DNA from: Ramlibacter ginsenosidimutans
GTDB taxonomy: Bacteria; Pseudomonadota; Gammaproteobacteria; Burkholderiales; Burkholderiaceae_C
Direction: 5' to 3' (one strand)
NCBI RefSeq assembly: GCF_042678185.1
Contig: NZ_JBHUDQ010000002.1
Length of the DNA: 64,000 bases
A model generated the notes under the pieces. That model was not told where the DNA came from and did not search any database. It saw only the letters and a list, made by a program, of their open reading frames with translations. Shown piece by piece: positions 1 through 8,962 of the stretch (positions are counted from its first letter, which is position 1; each line of letters opens with the position of its first letter). A program made the position numbers and the translations under genes.

Positions 1-680
1 CGGCTCAGGCGCTCATCAGCCCCGTGCTCGTGGAGTTCGGACCGAAGCAGAAGATCGCCACGGTCCGGATCACCCTCAGCGACCAGGCCATCAAGCCCAT
101 GCGCTTGCAGGCGCAGTTGCTGCAATGGCGTCAGGATCTGCACGGTGCGCCTGTGACGAAACCAAGCGAGGAGCTGATCGTCACGCCGCGCATTGCCGAA
201 CTCAAGCCCGGGCAGCAGCAGGTGCTGCGGCTTGCGCTGCGCGGCTCCTTGCCCGCGGAAACCGAGCGGGCTTATCGCCTGGTGCTCGAAGACATCGCGC
301 AGCCGTCGTCGATGGACGTGGGCGGCGGCGCCGCCATCAACTTCCGCATGGCCTATGACCTTCCGGTCATGGTGGCTCCTCGCGGGACGATCGTCAGTGC
401 GCTGCGCTGGCGCGACTGCCCGGCGGACGCGGCACCACGCGCCTCCAAGGGGGTGTGCGTGCGTATCGCGAACGCGGGTAACCGTCGGGTGAAAGTGCAG
501 TCCGTGACCGTCAGCGGGGACGGCTGGCAGCAGGCCCTCAACCTGAAGGAAGCCGACGCTGTGTTGGCGGGTGCCGAGCGCGAGTGGGTTGTGCCCGCGA
601 CCGCTATGGGCCCGGTGCGAGGGGTCGAAGTGCGAACAGCCACAGGCCAGGTGCTGCGAGCAGATCCGGCTGGCGGTTGA
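1..680 (+). CDS. Periplasmic fimbrial chaperone (archaic chaperone-usher type), 5' end cut by window edge
   Basis: Open from the first bases of the window. The in-frame residues AQA at the very start look like a signal-peptide cleavage end, followed by LISPVLVEFGPKQK, a typical first beta strand of PapD-like chaperones, so only the start and signal peptide are missing. The PapD N-domain (usher-proximal, with the LKPGQQQVLRL segment) is followed by a second Ig-like domain containing two cysteines (DCP and GVCV). Known family role: the chaperone caps pilin subunits in the periplasm by donor-strand complementation and delivers them to the usher. The usher and an SCPU pilin follow on the same strand, matching the csuC-csuD-csuE order of archaic (sigma) pili. 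A GTG at 24 is in frame but would remove the first strand, so it is not the start. Confidence 0.9.
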   Translation, partial: AQALISPVLVEFGPKQKIATVRITLSDQAIKPMRLQAQLLQWRQDLHGAPVTKPSEELIVTPRIAELKPGQQQVLRLALRGSLPAETERAYRLVLEDIAQPSSMDVGGGAAINFRMAYDLPVMVAPRGTIVSALRWRDCPADAAPRASKGVCVRIANAGNRRVKVQSVTVSGDGWQQALNLKEADAVLAGAEREWVVPATAMGPVRGVEVRTATGQVLRADPAGG

Positions 681-764
681 CCCGTCGTGCCGTCATTCCT
701 CACTTACGCCGCTCCTTGAATCAGCGCTGGCTTTGGCGGCGGCGCGTCTGGACCCTTTCGAACC

Positions 765-3599
765 TTGACCAGGGCCCGCCCGTTCTTGCCCCGCTGCCTG
801 CGACCACACGGCGTGCTGGTCGCGACGATTGCGATCACGGCGGCTGCCTGTGCTGCCGCGGCCACGCCGGTGACCGTCAAACTGGTGCAGGAGTCCGGCG
901 GCACGGTGCAGCTTCGCATCGACGTTGCCGCGAGCCAGGAACCTGTCCTGGCCTGGAGCGGCACGGCTGGACCGGGCCCGTACCGGCTCGCGCTGATCTG
1001 GTCCGACAGTTCGCTGCACCTGAGCGCGCCGATGCCGGCACTGCCGCACGCGCCCTCCGGGCCGTTGCAATCGATCGCGCTGCGCACCGTGGGAACGAGC
1101 GACCGGCTGGAGGTGCTGGTACGCGAGCCGGTGTATCCGAAGTTACGTCGCATCGGCACTACCTGGGTGTTGGACCTCGAGCCCGCTCCGGCGTTGACCG
1201 TGCCCGCGCCGACGAATCCAAATCCCCAGGCCACACCGGGCTCCGTATTCCCATCGACGCAGCCTGGCGCGCCTGCGCCACAGTCCGCCGCGAACCTTCT
1301 GCCGCAGTCCAGCACACCTGCGGCCGGCGGAACGCAGTCCGAGCACCTCCTGGTGGACCTGACGGTCAACGGGCTGCGCCAGGCGGACATTGCCCATGCG
1401 GAGCAGTTGCCTGATGGCCGCGTGCTGGTGGCCAGCGACAACTGGCAGGCTACGCGGCTCGTGGCGCCTGGTGCACCGGTGTCCATGTCGGACGGGACGC
1501 CCGCGTTCGTGCTGGACGCGGTGCCGGGGCTGCATTACCGGGTGGACAAGCAGCGAATGAGCATCGATGTGGAGGCGCCGGCCAGTGCCTTCATGGCGTC
1601 CACCATGGACACGACGCAGGCACTGGCCGCCGCGCCGCCACGGCCACCGGTGGGTGCGCTGCTCAATTACGACGTCACTGCTACGCGTCCCGCACGTGCT
1701 CCGTCGACCGCAGGCGCCACGCTCGAGGCGGTCGGCTTCGGCCCTTTCGGCAGCGCCGTCACGTCCGCTCTGGCCAGCGACGACGGCCAGCAACGCAGGT
1801 TGACGCGTCTGGACAGCTACTGGCAGTACGACATGCCCGGATCGATGCAGACCCTGGTGCTCGGAGACACCGTCGGCGTCGCAGGCGGATGGAGCCGGCC
1901 CGTGCGGTACGGCGGATTGCGCTGGGGCCGCGACTTCGGCCTGCGTCCGGGCTTCGTGACCATGCCGCTGCCGTCGGTGTCGGGCCAGGCGGCGCTTCCG
2001 TCCACCGTGGATCTGTTGGTCAACGACTCGCGCAGACTCAGCCAGTCCGTGCGCCCAGGCCCCTTCGACCTGACCAACGTACCGGTGATCAACGGAGCCG
2101 GCGAGCTCAACCTGGTCGTGACCGATCTGCTGGGACGCCAGACCGTGATCCGGCAGAGCTACTACGCCTCACCGCGCCTGTTGGCTCCAGGCCTGAGCGA
2201 TTTCTCTCTCGAAGCAGGCCGGATGCGCACAGGCTATGGAGTGGACAGCCGGTATGGCCAGGCGTTCGGGGCCGGGACGCTGCGGCGCGGCCTGACGCCG
2301 CGGCTGACGGGCGAAGGCAGGCTGGAACTGCAGGGAGATCGCCAGGCCGGAGGCCTTGAAGTCGCCGGTCTGCCCGGAACCTGGGGAGTGGCTCGGCTCG
2401 CGACCGCGGCTTCCCGCGACCACATCCAGGCAAGCGCGGAGCAGGGCGCTCTGGTGCAGTTCGGATTCGAGCGCAGCACGCCCCTGGGCGGCGGAGCCAT
2501 CCAGTACGAATACGCGACGCGCGGCTTCGCTCCGTTTGGCGAATCGCGCGACCCAACTGCGCCCGCGAGCCGCACGCGCGAACAGCTGCTCGCCACGCTC
2601 GGTGGGCGCCTGTGGGGGCCGCTCAACGGGGGCGTGAGCTATGTGCGCCGGGTGCAATGGGACGGCGAGCGCACCACTTCCCTGGGCCTGTCGCTGAACG
2701 TCCCCGTGGGACAAGTGGGCACGGTCACGATTGCGGCCGCTCGCAGGCTGGACGACAGCCACGCCTGGAGCGGCAGCATCAATCTGAGCGTGCCACTCGG
2801 CACCGACCGTTACGCCGGCGCGCGCGTGGAGCGCCAGGAAGACGGACAAACCACGGCTAGCGTACTCGCCGTGCGGAATGCCCCTGCGGGACCCGGTGTG
2901 GGATGGAACGTGGAGTCGTCGACCGATGCACGCCAGCGCGCGCGCGGCGGCCTGCAATACAACACCAACCACGGCGATGTGACAGCGGACGTGGTGGCCG
3001 ATGCAAACGCACGGGTGAGCACCCGTGCCAGCGTGCGCGGCACCTTGGGAATGATGGCGGGTGTGCCCTTCGCCTCGCGGCCGGTGGGGCAGGGCAGTTT
3101 CGCTGTAGTCCGGCTCGACGGGATGCCGCGAGTTCCGATCAAGCGCAGCAACCAGGTGGTAGCGACCACCGACGAACGGGGGCTCGCCTTCGTGCCTGGG
3201 CTCGTTCCATGGAACAGCAACGCGATCGAAGTCGACCCGGCAGACCTGCCACTGGACGCCGAGGTCCAGGACGTGAGGCAAGAGGTGGTCCCGTATGCGC
3301 GCAGCGGCGCGCTGGTCCATTTCGACATTCATCGCACCCGGCAGGCGCTGCTTGTGCTGCACCGGCGGGACGGCCAGCCCGTGCCGGTTGGCACCCGTGT
3401 GAAGTTGCTTCCGGCCAACGCTGAGTTCGAGGCGGGTTTGCGCGGCGAAGTGTGGCTCACAGACATCGCCGCCGATCAGCAGCGTGTCCATGTGAGCTGG
3501 CCGGGCGGCGGTTGCACGCTCGATCTGCACGTGCCGCGAAGCGCCAATGGCGAGCCAGTCACGCTGGGGCCGCTCGTGTGCGACGCGGCAGCGCAGTGA
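765..3599 (+). CDS. Outer-membrane fimbrial usher (CsuD-like)
   Basis: 944 residues, normal for an usher. A basic then hydrophobic N-terminus (residues 1-33, ending ACAAAATP) is a Sec signal peptide. The chain has the alternating beta-barrel composition of ushers, a central plug-like segment (around the DLLVNDSRRLSQSVRPGPF stretch) and a C-terminal PapC_C-like domain with a late cysteine pair (GGGCTLDLHV, LGPLVC). Family role: the pore that receives chaperone-subunit complexes, polymerises pilins and secretes the fibre. The start is a TTG at 765, chosen because it keeps a full basic n-region; a GTG at 813 inside the signal peptide is the alternative, and neither has a strong ribosome-binding site. 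It begins 84 bases after the chaperone and ends 11 bases before the pilin. Confidence 0.92.
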   Translation: MTRARPFLPRCLRPHGVLVATIAITAAACAAAATPVTVKLVQESGGTVQLRIDVAASQEPVLAWSGTAGPGPYRLALIWSDSSLHLSAPMPALPHAPSGPLQSIALRTVGTSDRLEVLVREPVYPKLRRIGTTWVLDLEPAPALTVPAPTNPNPQATPGSVFPSTQPGAPAPQSAANLLPQSSTPAAGGTQSEHLLVDLTVNGLRQADIAHAEQLPDGRVLVASDNWQATRLVAPGAPVSMSDGTPAFVLDAVPGLHYRVDKQRMSIDVEAPASAFMASTMDTTQALAAAPPRPPVGALLNYDVTATRPARAPSTAGATLEAVGFGPFGSAVTSALASDDGQQRRLTRLDSYWQYDMPGSMQTLVLGDTVGVAGGWSRPVRYGGLRWGRDFGLRPGFVTMPLPSVSGQAALPSTVDLLVNDSRRLSQSVRPGPFDLTNVPVINGAGELNLVVTDLLGRQTVIRQSYYASPRLLAPGLSDFSLEAGRMRTGYGVDSRYGQAFGAGTLRRGLTPRLTGEGRLELQGDRQAGGLEVAGLPGTWGVARLATAASRDHIQASAEQGALVQFGFERSTPLGGGAIQYEYATRGFAPFGESRDPTAPASRTREQLLATLGGRLWGPLNGGVSYVRRVQWDGERTTSLGLSLNVPVGQVGTVTIAAARRLDDSHAWSGSINLSVPLGTDRYAGARVERQEDGQTTASVLAVRNAPAGPGVGWNVESSTDARQRARGGLQYNTNHGDVTADVVADANARVSTRASVRGTLGMMAGVPFASRPVGQGSFAVVRLDGMPRVPIKRSNQVVATTDERGLAFVPGLVPWNSNAIEVDPADLPLDAEVQDVRQEVVPYARSGALVHFDIHRTRQALLVLHRRDGQPVPVGTRVKLLPANAEFEAGLRGEVWLTDIAADQQRVHVSWPGGGCTLDLHVPRSANGEPVTLGPLVCDAAAQ

Positions 3600-3610
3600 A
3601 AGGAAAACGC

Positions 3611-4105
3611 ATGTTTCGAGCAATCCGAGTCACCGCAGTCGCCTTGCACGCGCTGCTCGTTGCAACGGCCAGCACCGCAGGCGCCTGCAGCGTCAGCGCC
3701 ACCTCGATGGCTTTTGGCCCGTACGAACCGCTGACATTTGCCGGCAAGCTCGCATCCGCCGATCGCACGGCGGACGCGACCGTTTCAGTCGTGTGCACCG
3801 CGATTTCCAGCGGCGGCAGCTATACCATCACCCTGGGTCCCAGCTCGCAGGGCAACAGCATCATTCCGCGCTATCTCACGCATGACGCGGGCGGACCGGG
3901 TATGGCGTTCAACGTGTACCTCGATGGCGCCTACAGCATGGTGTGGGGTGATGGTTTCACTGGCGCGGTGATCAGCGGAACCATCCCGGGCGGCGACAGC
4001 ACGAGCAGCCACACCGTCTTCGGCAAGGTCCCCGCCGGCCAGGGCTCATTGCAGGCCGGGAGCTATTCCGGCTCCCTGACCATGACCGTCACATACAACC
4101 CATGA
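3611..4105 (+). CDS. Spore coat U (SCPU) domain pilin
   Basis: 164 residues with a signal peptide (about 1-24, ending AGA before CSVSATSM). A single SCPU domain starts with the typical CSVSATSMAFGPY segment, has the paired cysteine VVCTAIS, and ends in the strand pattern SGSLTMTVTYNP, as in CsuA/B and CsuE. Family role: structural subunit of archaic chaperone-usher pili used for surface attachment and biofilm. CsuE-type tip adhesins have two SCPU domains; this one has one, so it looks like a shaft or minor subunit. The ATG at 3611 follows an AAAGGAAAA ribosome-binding site and is translationally linked to the usher. Other pilin genes of the operon presumably lie left of the window. Confidence 0.9.
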   Translation: MFRAIRVTAVALHALLVATASTAGACSVSATSMAFGPYEPLTFAGKLASADRTADATVSVVCTAISSGGSYTITLGPSSQGNSIIPRYLTHDAGGPGMAFNVYLDGAYSMVWGDGFTGAVISGTIPGGDSTSSHTVFGKVPAGQGSLQAGSYSGSLTMTVTYNP

Positions 4106-4196
4106 AGCAGCCGGCGATGACAGAGCACGGCACCTCCCGAGAAGCCCGCGCCTGCCAGGCAGGTGCACCCGCACCGGCACGATCCTTCCGTGCGGC

Positions 4197-4598
4197 TCAT
4201 TCGTCCCGCAGCCACCGGATCGCTTCGGCTTCGATGGTGAACACCCGCAGGCTGAGGCGCAACTTCCTGGCGACGCCTTCCGACAAGCCCGACCTGGTGC
4301 CACTGGCGACCAGCGATGCCACCTTGGTGAGGTGACCGAGACGGCGCGCAGCATGCTCGCCTACCAGCAACTGCTCGGTCATTCCTGGCGGCGCGATGAC
4401 AGCGGACAGATCCGCCAGCAAGCGGATGCCGGGCCGGCGCACCGTCATGTGATGCAGTTCGTCGATGGCGGCAAGCAGCCAGCGCAGGTCGGCTGTCGCT
4501 GGGCAGGAGACCCTCAGGAACCCGGCCGCATCGGCAGTGATCGTGAGCCGCCCTCGATGCGAGGGGCCCACTTCTGTGTCGGGTCGCCACACGTCCAT
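4197..4598 (-). CDS. Small SpoIIAA/STAS-like protein of unknown role
   Basis: 133 residues from the ATG at 4598, which has a strong GGAGGAGGG site just upstream. The frame stays open to 4904, but that N-terminal stretch is low-quality proline/arginine sequence and is left out. The pattern (LTITADAAGFLRVSCPATADLRWLLAAIDEL, then RLLADLSAV, then a late VFTIEAEAIRWL helix) resembles SpoIIAA-like/STAS-fold proteins, which end in a similar 'EAxAWL' helix. This is fold-level resemblance only; no catalytic residues are seen. It converges on the pilus operon and stands alone. The function is unknown. Confidence 0.65.
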   Translation of the reverse strand: MDVWRPDTEVGPSHRGRLTITADAAGFLRVSCPATADLRWLLAAIDELHHMTVRRPGIRLLADLSAVIAPPGMTEQLLVGEHAARRLGHLTKVASLVASGTRSGLSEGVARKLRLSLRVFTIEAEAIRWLRDE

Positions 4599-4907
4599 GC
4601 CCTCCCTCCTCCGTGGTGGGCCATTTTCCTCCGCCGGCGGCCGGAGCCAAGGAAGTTTGGCACCCCGAGTGTGCGTACGCCACAGGGCGGCCATCCGCCT
4701 CAAAGACGCGCTGGCTTCGCGGGCCTTTCTGTACGCCTGGAAGGCTGCTGTCGCGCCAGCGCAGTGGCTCGGCAGCTTCCTTCGTGGCGCGCTCGCCAGA
4801 GGTGACGCCGCCTTGTCTACCCCGCTGAGCCGCTCCGCGCTGTCCGGAGAGCCTGGGGTGGTGACTACATGGTGGCTACATGGCCCCAAGAAGTGCCAGG
4901 GCAAAAG

Positions 4908-4944
4908 AAAAGGACTTAGTCGAGTTCATCGACCAAGTCCTTTT
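4908..4944 (-). terminator. Rho-independent terminator of the tRNA-Asn transcript
   Basis: AAAAGGACTT (4908-4917) pairs with AAGTCCTTTT (4935-4944), and GTCGA pairs with TCGAC inside it, with one mismatch. Read on the minus strand, the hairpin is followed by a CTTTTCTTTT run. It lies about 20 bases past the 3' end of the tRNA. Confidence 0.85.
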
Positions 4945-4961
4945 CAGGCTTCGGTTGTTGG

Positions 4962-5037
4962 TGGCTCCCCGACCTGGGCTCGAACCAGGGACCTACGGAT
5001 TAACAGTCCGGCGCTCTACCGACTGAGCTATCGGGGA
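4962..5037 (-). tRNA. tRNA-Asn (GTT)
   Basis: 76 nucleotides with an encoded CCA. The acceptor stem TCCCCGA/TCGGGGA is perfect, with discriminator G. The D-arm reads GCTC...GAGC, the anticodon loop is CTGTTAA with anticodon GTT, and the T-loop is GGTTCGAGCC. All cloverleaf elements are present. Confidence 0.98.
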
Positions 5038-5103
5038 ACAAGCCTGCGATTATAGCTTGGCTTTTTCGGCTCGACGGCCGCGCTGCCGCGCTTCAGGAAA
5101 TCG

Positions 5104-6219
5104 TCAGTCGAAGACCGGCGTCTCCACGCCCAGCACCTTGTGCAGTTTCGGGCTGGTGGTGGTGTACTGCAGGTGGATCTTGCCCTTCTCGGGGAAGATG
5201 ATGGGGGCAGCGCCGAAGGCCGCCAGCGCGCACTCGTGGAAGCCGGAGAGGATGAGCTTCTTCTTGCCCGGGTAGGTGTTGATGTCGCCCACCGCGAAGA
5301 TGCCCGGCACGTTGGTCGAGAACTTCTCGGTGTCCACCTTCAGCTGCTTGCGCTCGATGTCCAGGCCCCAGTCGGCGATCGGTCCCAGCTTCGGAGACAG
5401 GCCGAAGAACACCAGCACTGTGTCGGTCGGCACGACGCGCGTCACGCCGTCGGAGCCGGTGACCTTCGCACCCGTGAGCTTGCCGTCCTTCTCCTCGTAG
5501 CCGGTCACCTGGCCAACCACGAACTGCATCTCCATCTGCTCGCACAGCTCGTGCATGCGCGCCACCGAGGCGGGCGCGGCGCGGAAGCCGTCGCGACGAT
5601 GCAGCAGGATCACGCTTTCCGCCTTGTGCGGGTTGCCGTCCGCGTTGCCGCCGCAGAAGTTCAGCGACCAGTCCAGCGCGGAGTCGCCGCCACCGACGAC
5701 CAGCAGGTTCTTGCCCGCGAAGTCCGCCGGGTTCTTCACGCGGTAGAAGAGCTGCGAGCCTTCGAACTTGTCCAGGCCTTCCACCTTCAGAGTGCGCGGC
5801 TCGAAGGCCCCGACGCCGGCGGCGATGAAGATGGTCTTGGTGAGGAAGCGCGTGCCCTTGGAGGTCTCGACGAAGAAGCGCCCGTCGTCCTGCTTCTGCA
5901 CCACGGACACGGTCTGGCCCAGGTGGAAGGTCGCACCGAAGGGCTCGATCTGCTTCAGCAGGGCGTCCGTGAGCTCCTTGCCCGTGCAGACCGGGACGGC
6001 CGGGATGTCGTAGATCGGCTTGTCCGGATACAGCTCGATCGGCTGGCCGCCGGGATAAGCAAGCGAGTCGATGACGTGCGCCTTGATCTCCAGCAGTCCC
6101 AGCTCGAAGACCTGGAACAGGCCCACGGGACCCGCACCGACGATGACCGCGTCGGTCTCGATCGGGCCGTCATGGGCGGCGGCGGTCTTCATCACTTCTT
6201 CGTTCAGTTGTGGTTCCAT
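5104..6219 (-). CDS. Ferredoxin-NADP reductase, thioredoxin-reductase-like (TrxR-type FNR)
   Basis: 371 residues. An N-terminal FAD dinucleotide fold (GAGPVGL, about residues 28-34) and a second NADPH fold (VVGGGDSALDW, near 170) are visible. The active-site CxxC of true thioredoxin reductases is absent, which is the mark of the TrxR-like FNR group. Known activity: electron exchange between NADPH and ferredoxin or flavodoxin. The gene begins 58 bases after fdxA on the same strand, so the ferredoxin upstream is the likely partner. An internal ATG ten codons in (6192) has a slightly better purine-rich upstream and could be the true start. Confidence 0.9.
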   Translation of the reverse strand: MEPQLNEEVMKTAAAHDGPIETDAVIVGAGPVGLFQVFELGLLEIKAHVIDSLAYPGGQPIELYPDKPIYDIPAVPVCTGKELTDALLKQIEPFGATFHLGQTVSVVQKQDDGRFFVETSKGTRFLTKTIFIAAGVGAFEPRTLKVEGLDKFEGSQLFYRVKNPADFAGKNLLVVGGGDSALDWSLNFCGGNADGNPHKAESVILLHRRDGFRAAPASVARMHELCEQMEMQFVVGQVTGYEEKDGKLTGAKVTGSDGVTRVVPTDTVLVFFGLSPKLGPIADWGLDIERKQLKVDTEKFSTNVPGIFAVGDINTYPGKKKLILSGFHECALAAFGAAPIIFPEKGKIHLQYTTTSPKLHKVLGVETPVFD

Positions 6220-6277
6220 GCGAATACTTGCTTGAGCGCTTCCCCTTGCCGCGCGAGAGCGCCGGGGCGGGAGCGCG

Positions 6278-6607
6278 TTACTTCACCAGCTCGGACAGCT
6301 TGTCCGGCTTGTCCTTCCATTCCTCGGCGTCCGGCAGGGCCGGCTTGCGCTTGGTGATGCTCTTCCAGCCGGACGCGTGCGACAGCTCCACGTTCAGCTT
6401 GATGAAGGCGACCTGGTTCGCGGGCACGTCCTCTTCCGCGTAGATCGCGTTGACCGGGCATTCGGGGATGCATACCGCGCAGTCGATGCACTCGTCCGGG
6501 TCGATCACGAGCATGTTCGGGCCCTCGCGGAAGCAGTCCACCGGGCACACGTCGACGCAGTCGGTGTACTTGCAGCGGATACATTGTTCGGTGACGACGT
6601 GGGTCAT
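6278..6607 (-). CDS. fdxA: 7Fe ferredoxin FdxA
   Basis: 109 residues, the usual length. The N-terminal cluster motif CIRCKYTDCVDVCPVDC and the second CIDCAVCIPECPV provide ligands for one 3Fe-4S and one 4Fe-4S cluster; the C-terminal extension (about residues 60-109) is typical of the FdxA type. It is a soluble low-potential electron carrier. An AT-rich stretch upstream (6626-6651, containing AAAACC...GGTTTT and a TAAAAT on the minus strand) probably holds its promoter. It is first in a two-gene unit with the reductase. Confidence 0.95.
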   Translation of the reverse strand: MTHVVTEQCIRCKYTDCVDVCPVDCFREGPNMLVIDPDECIDCAVCIPECPVNAIYAEEDVPANQVAFIKLNVELSHASGWKSITKRKPALPDAEEWKDKPDKLSELVK

Positions 6608-6701
6608 TGCTGTGCGGGGCTGGGGGAAAACCGACTATTTTATTTGGTTTTGGATGCACCTATCCCCGTGAGGCCCTCAGGTCGCGGGTCTTTGCTCCAG
6701 G

Positions 6702-8030
6702 TCAACGAACCAGCACCGCCCCCGAGGTCTTGTGCGTGGCCGTGTCCACCAGCACCAGCGCACCCAGCGCGCGCGACCGCGCATGAGGCAGGGTCGCCAG
6801 GGACTCCTGCAGCGCGAGTTCCACGTGCCCGATCGCGTTGGGCTCCAGGTGGTCGGCATCCTGTTCGGCCAGCGTGTTCACGTCCAGCTTGTGCACGATG
6901 CGCTGCACCTTCGCCTTGACCCAGCGGTGCCCGTGCAGAGCCCAGTACACGCGGCCGGCCACCAGCGGCTCGTCGTCGAGCCAGGCGACCGTGGCCGACA
7001 CGTTCCGGGACGGCGCGAAGGCGCCCGGCGCCAGCAACCAGTCGCCGCGCGATATATCGACTTCGCGGTCCAGGACGATCCCGGCGCTGTGGCGCGCCGG
7101 GACGCTCGTCGGCTGGCGCGCGTGATCGAGGACCTGGACCACCTTCGCGACCTGCCCGCCGGGCAGGATGGTGACCTGCTGGCCCGGCTGCACGAGTCCC
7201 GTGGCGACGCGGCCCCAGAACACGCGGCGGCCCTGGGAGGTGTCGGAGGACGAAGAGAACTTCTCCACCCATTGCACGGGGAAGGAGAAGGCCTCGTCGG
7301 TTTCCGCCGGCGTGACGTCCAGTTGCTCCAGCAGAGACAGCAGCGAGGGGCCGCTGTAGCCGCACCAGCCGGCACGGGCGTCCACGACGTTCCAGCCTTC
7401 CAGCGCCGAAACGGGGACGATGCCGCGCGCTTGCACGCCGGCGGCCCGCGTGAACTGCTCCAGGGCACCGCGGATGTTGGCGAAGGCGACGGTGGCGTCC
7501 TCCACGGCGTCGAGCTTGTTCACCGCGAACACGATCGCGGGCACGCGCAGCAGGTTGGCCAGCAGCGTGTGGCGGCGCGTCTGCGGCAGCAGTTCGAGGC
7601 CGGGGTTCTGCCACTTCAGCTTGGTGGCGTCGACCAGCACCACGGCGGCGTCCGCGCTGGACGCGGCGGTCACCATGTTGCGCGTGTACTGCTCGTGGCC
7701 CGGTGCGTCGCCGATGATGAACTTGCGCGCCGGCGTCGTGAAATAGCGGTACGCGACGTCGATGGTGATGCCTTGCTCGCGCTCGGCGGACAGTCCGTCG
7801 GTCAGCAGCGCCAGGTCGGTCGCGCCCGAGCGCGAGACGGAGGCGAGCTGGTCCTGCAGGACGGCGCGGCTGTCCACCAGCAGGCGGCCGATCAGGGTGC
7901 TCTTGCCGTCGTCGACCGACCCGCAGGTGATGAAGCGCAGCGCCGCTGCGTGGTCACCGTGGGGCGAACCAGCCGGCTCGCCGCCCGTGCGGCCGCCGAT
8001 CGCGGCGTTCGTGATGTTGCCGGCATCCAT
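6702..8030 (-). CDS. cysN: Sulfate adenylyltransferase subunit 1 (GTPase)
   Basis: 442 residues. EF-Tu-like GTPase motifs: P-loop GSVDDGKST (residues 37-45), DAPGHEQY, and NKLD. They are followed by beta-barrel domains II and III. With CysD it makes adenosine 5'-phosphosulfate (APS) from sulfate and ATP, using GTP hydrolysis to drive the reaction. The length excludes a fused APS kinase (CysC), which fits a pathway that reduces APS directly. The start codon shares one base with the cysD stop. Last gene of the cys operon; it ends about 95 bases before fdxA. Confidence 0.96.
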   Translation of the reverse strand: MDAGNITNAAIGGRTGGEPAGSPHGDHAAALRFITCGSVDDGKSTLIGRLLVDSRAVLQDQLASVSRSGATDLALLTDGLSAEREQGITIDVAYRYFTTPARKFIIGDAPGHEQYTRNMVTAASSADAAVVLVDATKLKWQNPGLELLPQTRRHTLLANLLRVPAIVFAVNKLDAVEDATVAFANIRGALEQFTRAAGVQARGIVPVSALEGWNVVDARAGWCGYSGPSLLSLLEQLDVTPAETDEAFSFPVQWVEKFSSSSDTSQGRRVFWGRVATGLVQPGQQVTILPGGQVAKVVQVLDHARQPTSVPARHSAGIVLDREVDISRGDWLLAPGAFAPSRNVSATVAWLDDEPLVAGRVYWALHGHRWVKAKVQRIVHKLDVNTLAEQDADHLEPNAIGHVELALQESLATLPHARSRALGALVLVDTATHKTSGAVLVR

Positions 8031-8962
8031 CAGAAATATCCGTCCTTCTTGCGCTTCTCCATGGAAGCATCCGATGTCTTGTCGTCCATGCGCGTAGCGC
8101 CGCGCTCGCTCACGTCCACCAGCAGGGTCTCGGCCACCACTTCGCTCGCATTGGAAGCGGGGCTCGCCACCGGGCAGGTGCAGGTGATGTCGCCGACGGT
8201 GCGGAAGCGCACCGTGCGGTTCACCACCTGTTCGCCCTCGCGCGGCGGCGTCAGTTCGGTCACCGGGACCAGCAGGCCGCGGCGTTCCACCACCGGGCGC
8301 TGGTGCGCGTAATACAGCGAGGGCAGGGCGATCTCTTCGCGCTCGATGTACTGCCAGACGTCCAGCTCGGTCCAGTTCGAGATCGGGAACACGCGGAAGT
8401 GCTCACCGGGCGCGAGCCGCGTGTTGAACAGCGTCCACAGCTCCGGGCGTTGCGCCTTGGGCTGCCACTGGCCGAAGCTGTCGCGGTGCGAAAAGATGCG
8501 CTCCTTGGCGCGCGCCTTCTCCTCGTCGCGGCGTGCGCCGCCGATCAGCGCGTCGAAGCGGAACTCCTCGATCGCCTCCAGCAGCGTGACGGACTGGTGC
8601 GCATTGCGGCTCTCGTCCGGCCGCGCCAGGCGCACGGTGCCGCGCTTCATGGAGTCCTCGACACTGCGCACGATCAGCTCGGCGCCCAGCTGCTTCGCCC
8701 GCAGGTCACGGAACTGCGTCACCTCGGGAAAGTTGTGGCCCGTGTCGATCATCAGCAGCGGGTAGGGAATGCGTCCGGCGCCGAAGGCCTTCTCGGCGCA
8801 CTTCAGCAGCACCAGCGAGTCCTTGCCGCCGGAGAACAGCAGCGTCGGCCGTTCGAAGGCCCCGGCCACTTCGCGCAGGACGAAGATCGCTTCTTCCTCG
8901 AGCGCGTCGAGGTGGCGGTTGCTGATGCGGGACAGCAGTTGCGGTTCGGTGCGGGCGTTCAT
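8030..8962 (-). CDS. cysD: Sulfate adenylyltransferase subunit 2
   Basis: 310 residues from the ATG at 8962, which overlaps the cysH stop by four bases (ATGA); the longer open frame upstream only shadows cysH. The N-terminal PP-loop SGGKDS (residues 44-49) is the ATP-pyrophosphatase signature. PAPS-reductase-family motifs (IDTGHNFPEV, GGARRDEEKARAKERIFS, FPISNWTELDVWQYI) follow. It forms the CysDN heterodimer that activates sulfate. Confidence 0.97.
   Translation of the reverse strand: MNARTEPQLLSRISNRHLDALEEEAIFVLREVAGAFERPTLLFSGGKDSLVLLKCAEKAFGAGRIPYPLLMIDTGHNFPEVTQFRDLRAKQLGAELIVRSVEDSMKRGTVRLARPDESRNAHQSVTLLEAIEEFRFDALIGGARRDEEKARAKERIFSHRDSFGQWQPKAQRPELWTLFNTRLAPGEHFRVFPISNWTELDVWQYIEREEIALPSLYYAHQRPVVERRGLLVPVTELTPPREGEQVVNRTVRFRTVGDITCTCPVASPASNASEVVAETLLVDVSERGATRMDDKTSDASMEKRKKDGYF

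Noticed and set aside
4599..4904. Long N-terminal extension of the SpoIIAA-like protein
   Set aside because: Low-complexity arginine/proline sequence; a strong ribosome-binding site precedes the internal ATG at 4598. The region otherwise holds nothing recognisable up to the tRNA terminator.
5104..6219. Ferredoxin-NADP reductase considered as the missing BoxA
   Set aside because: It lacks the N-terminal double 4Fe-4S domain of BoxA and has the TrxR-like FNR layout paired with fdxA.
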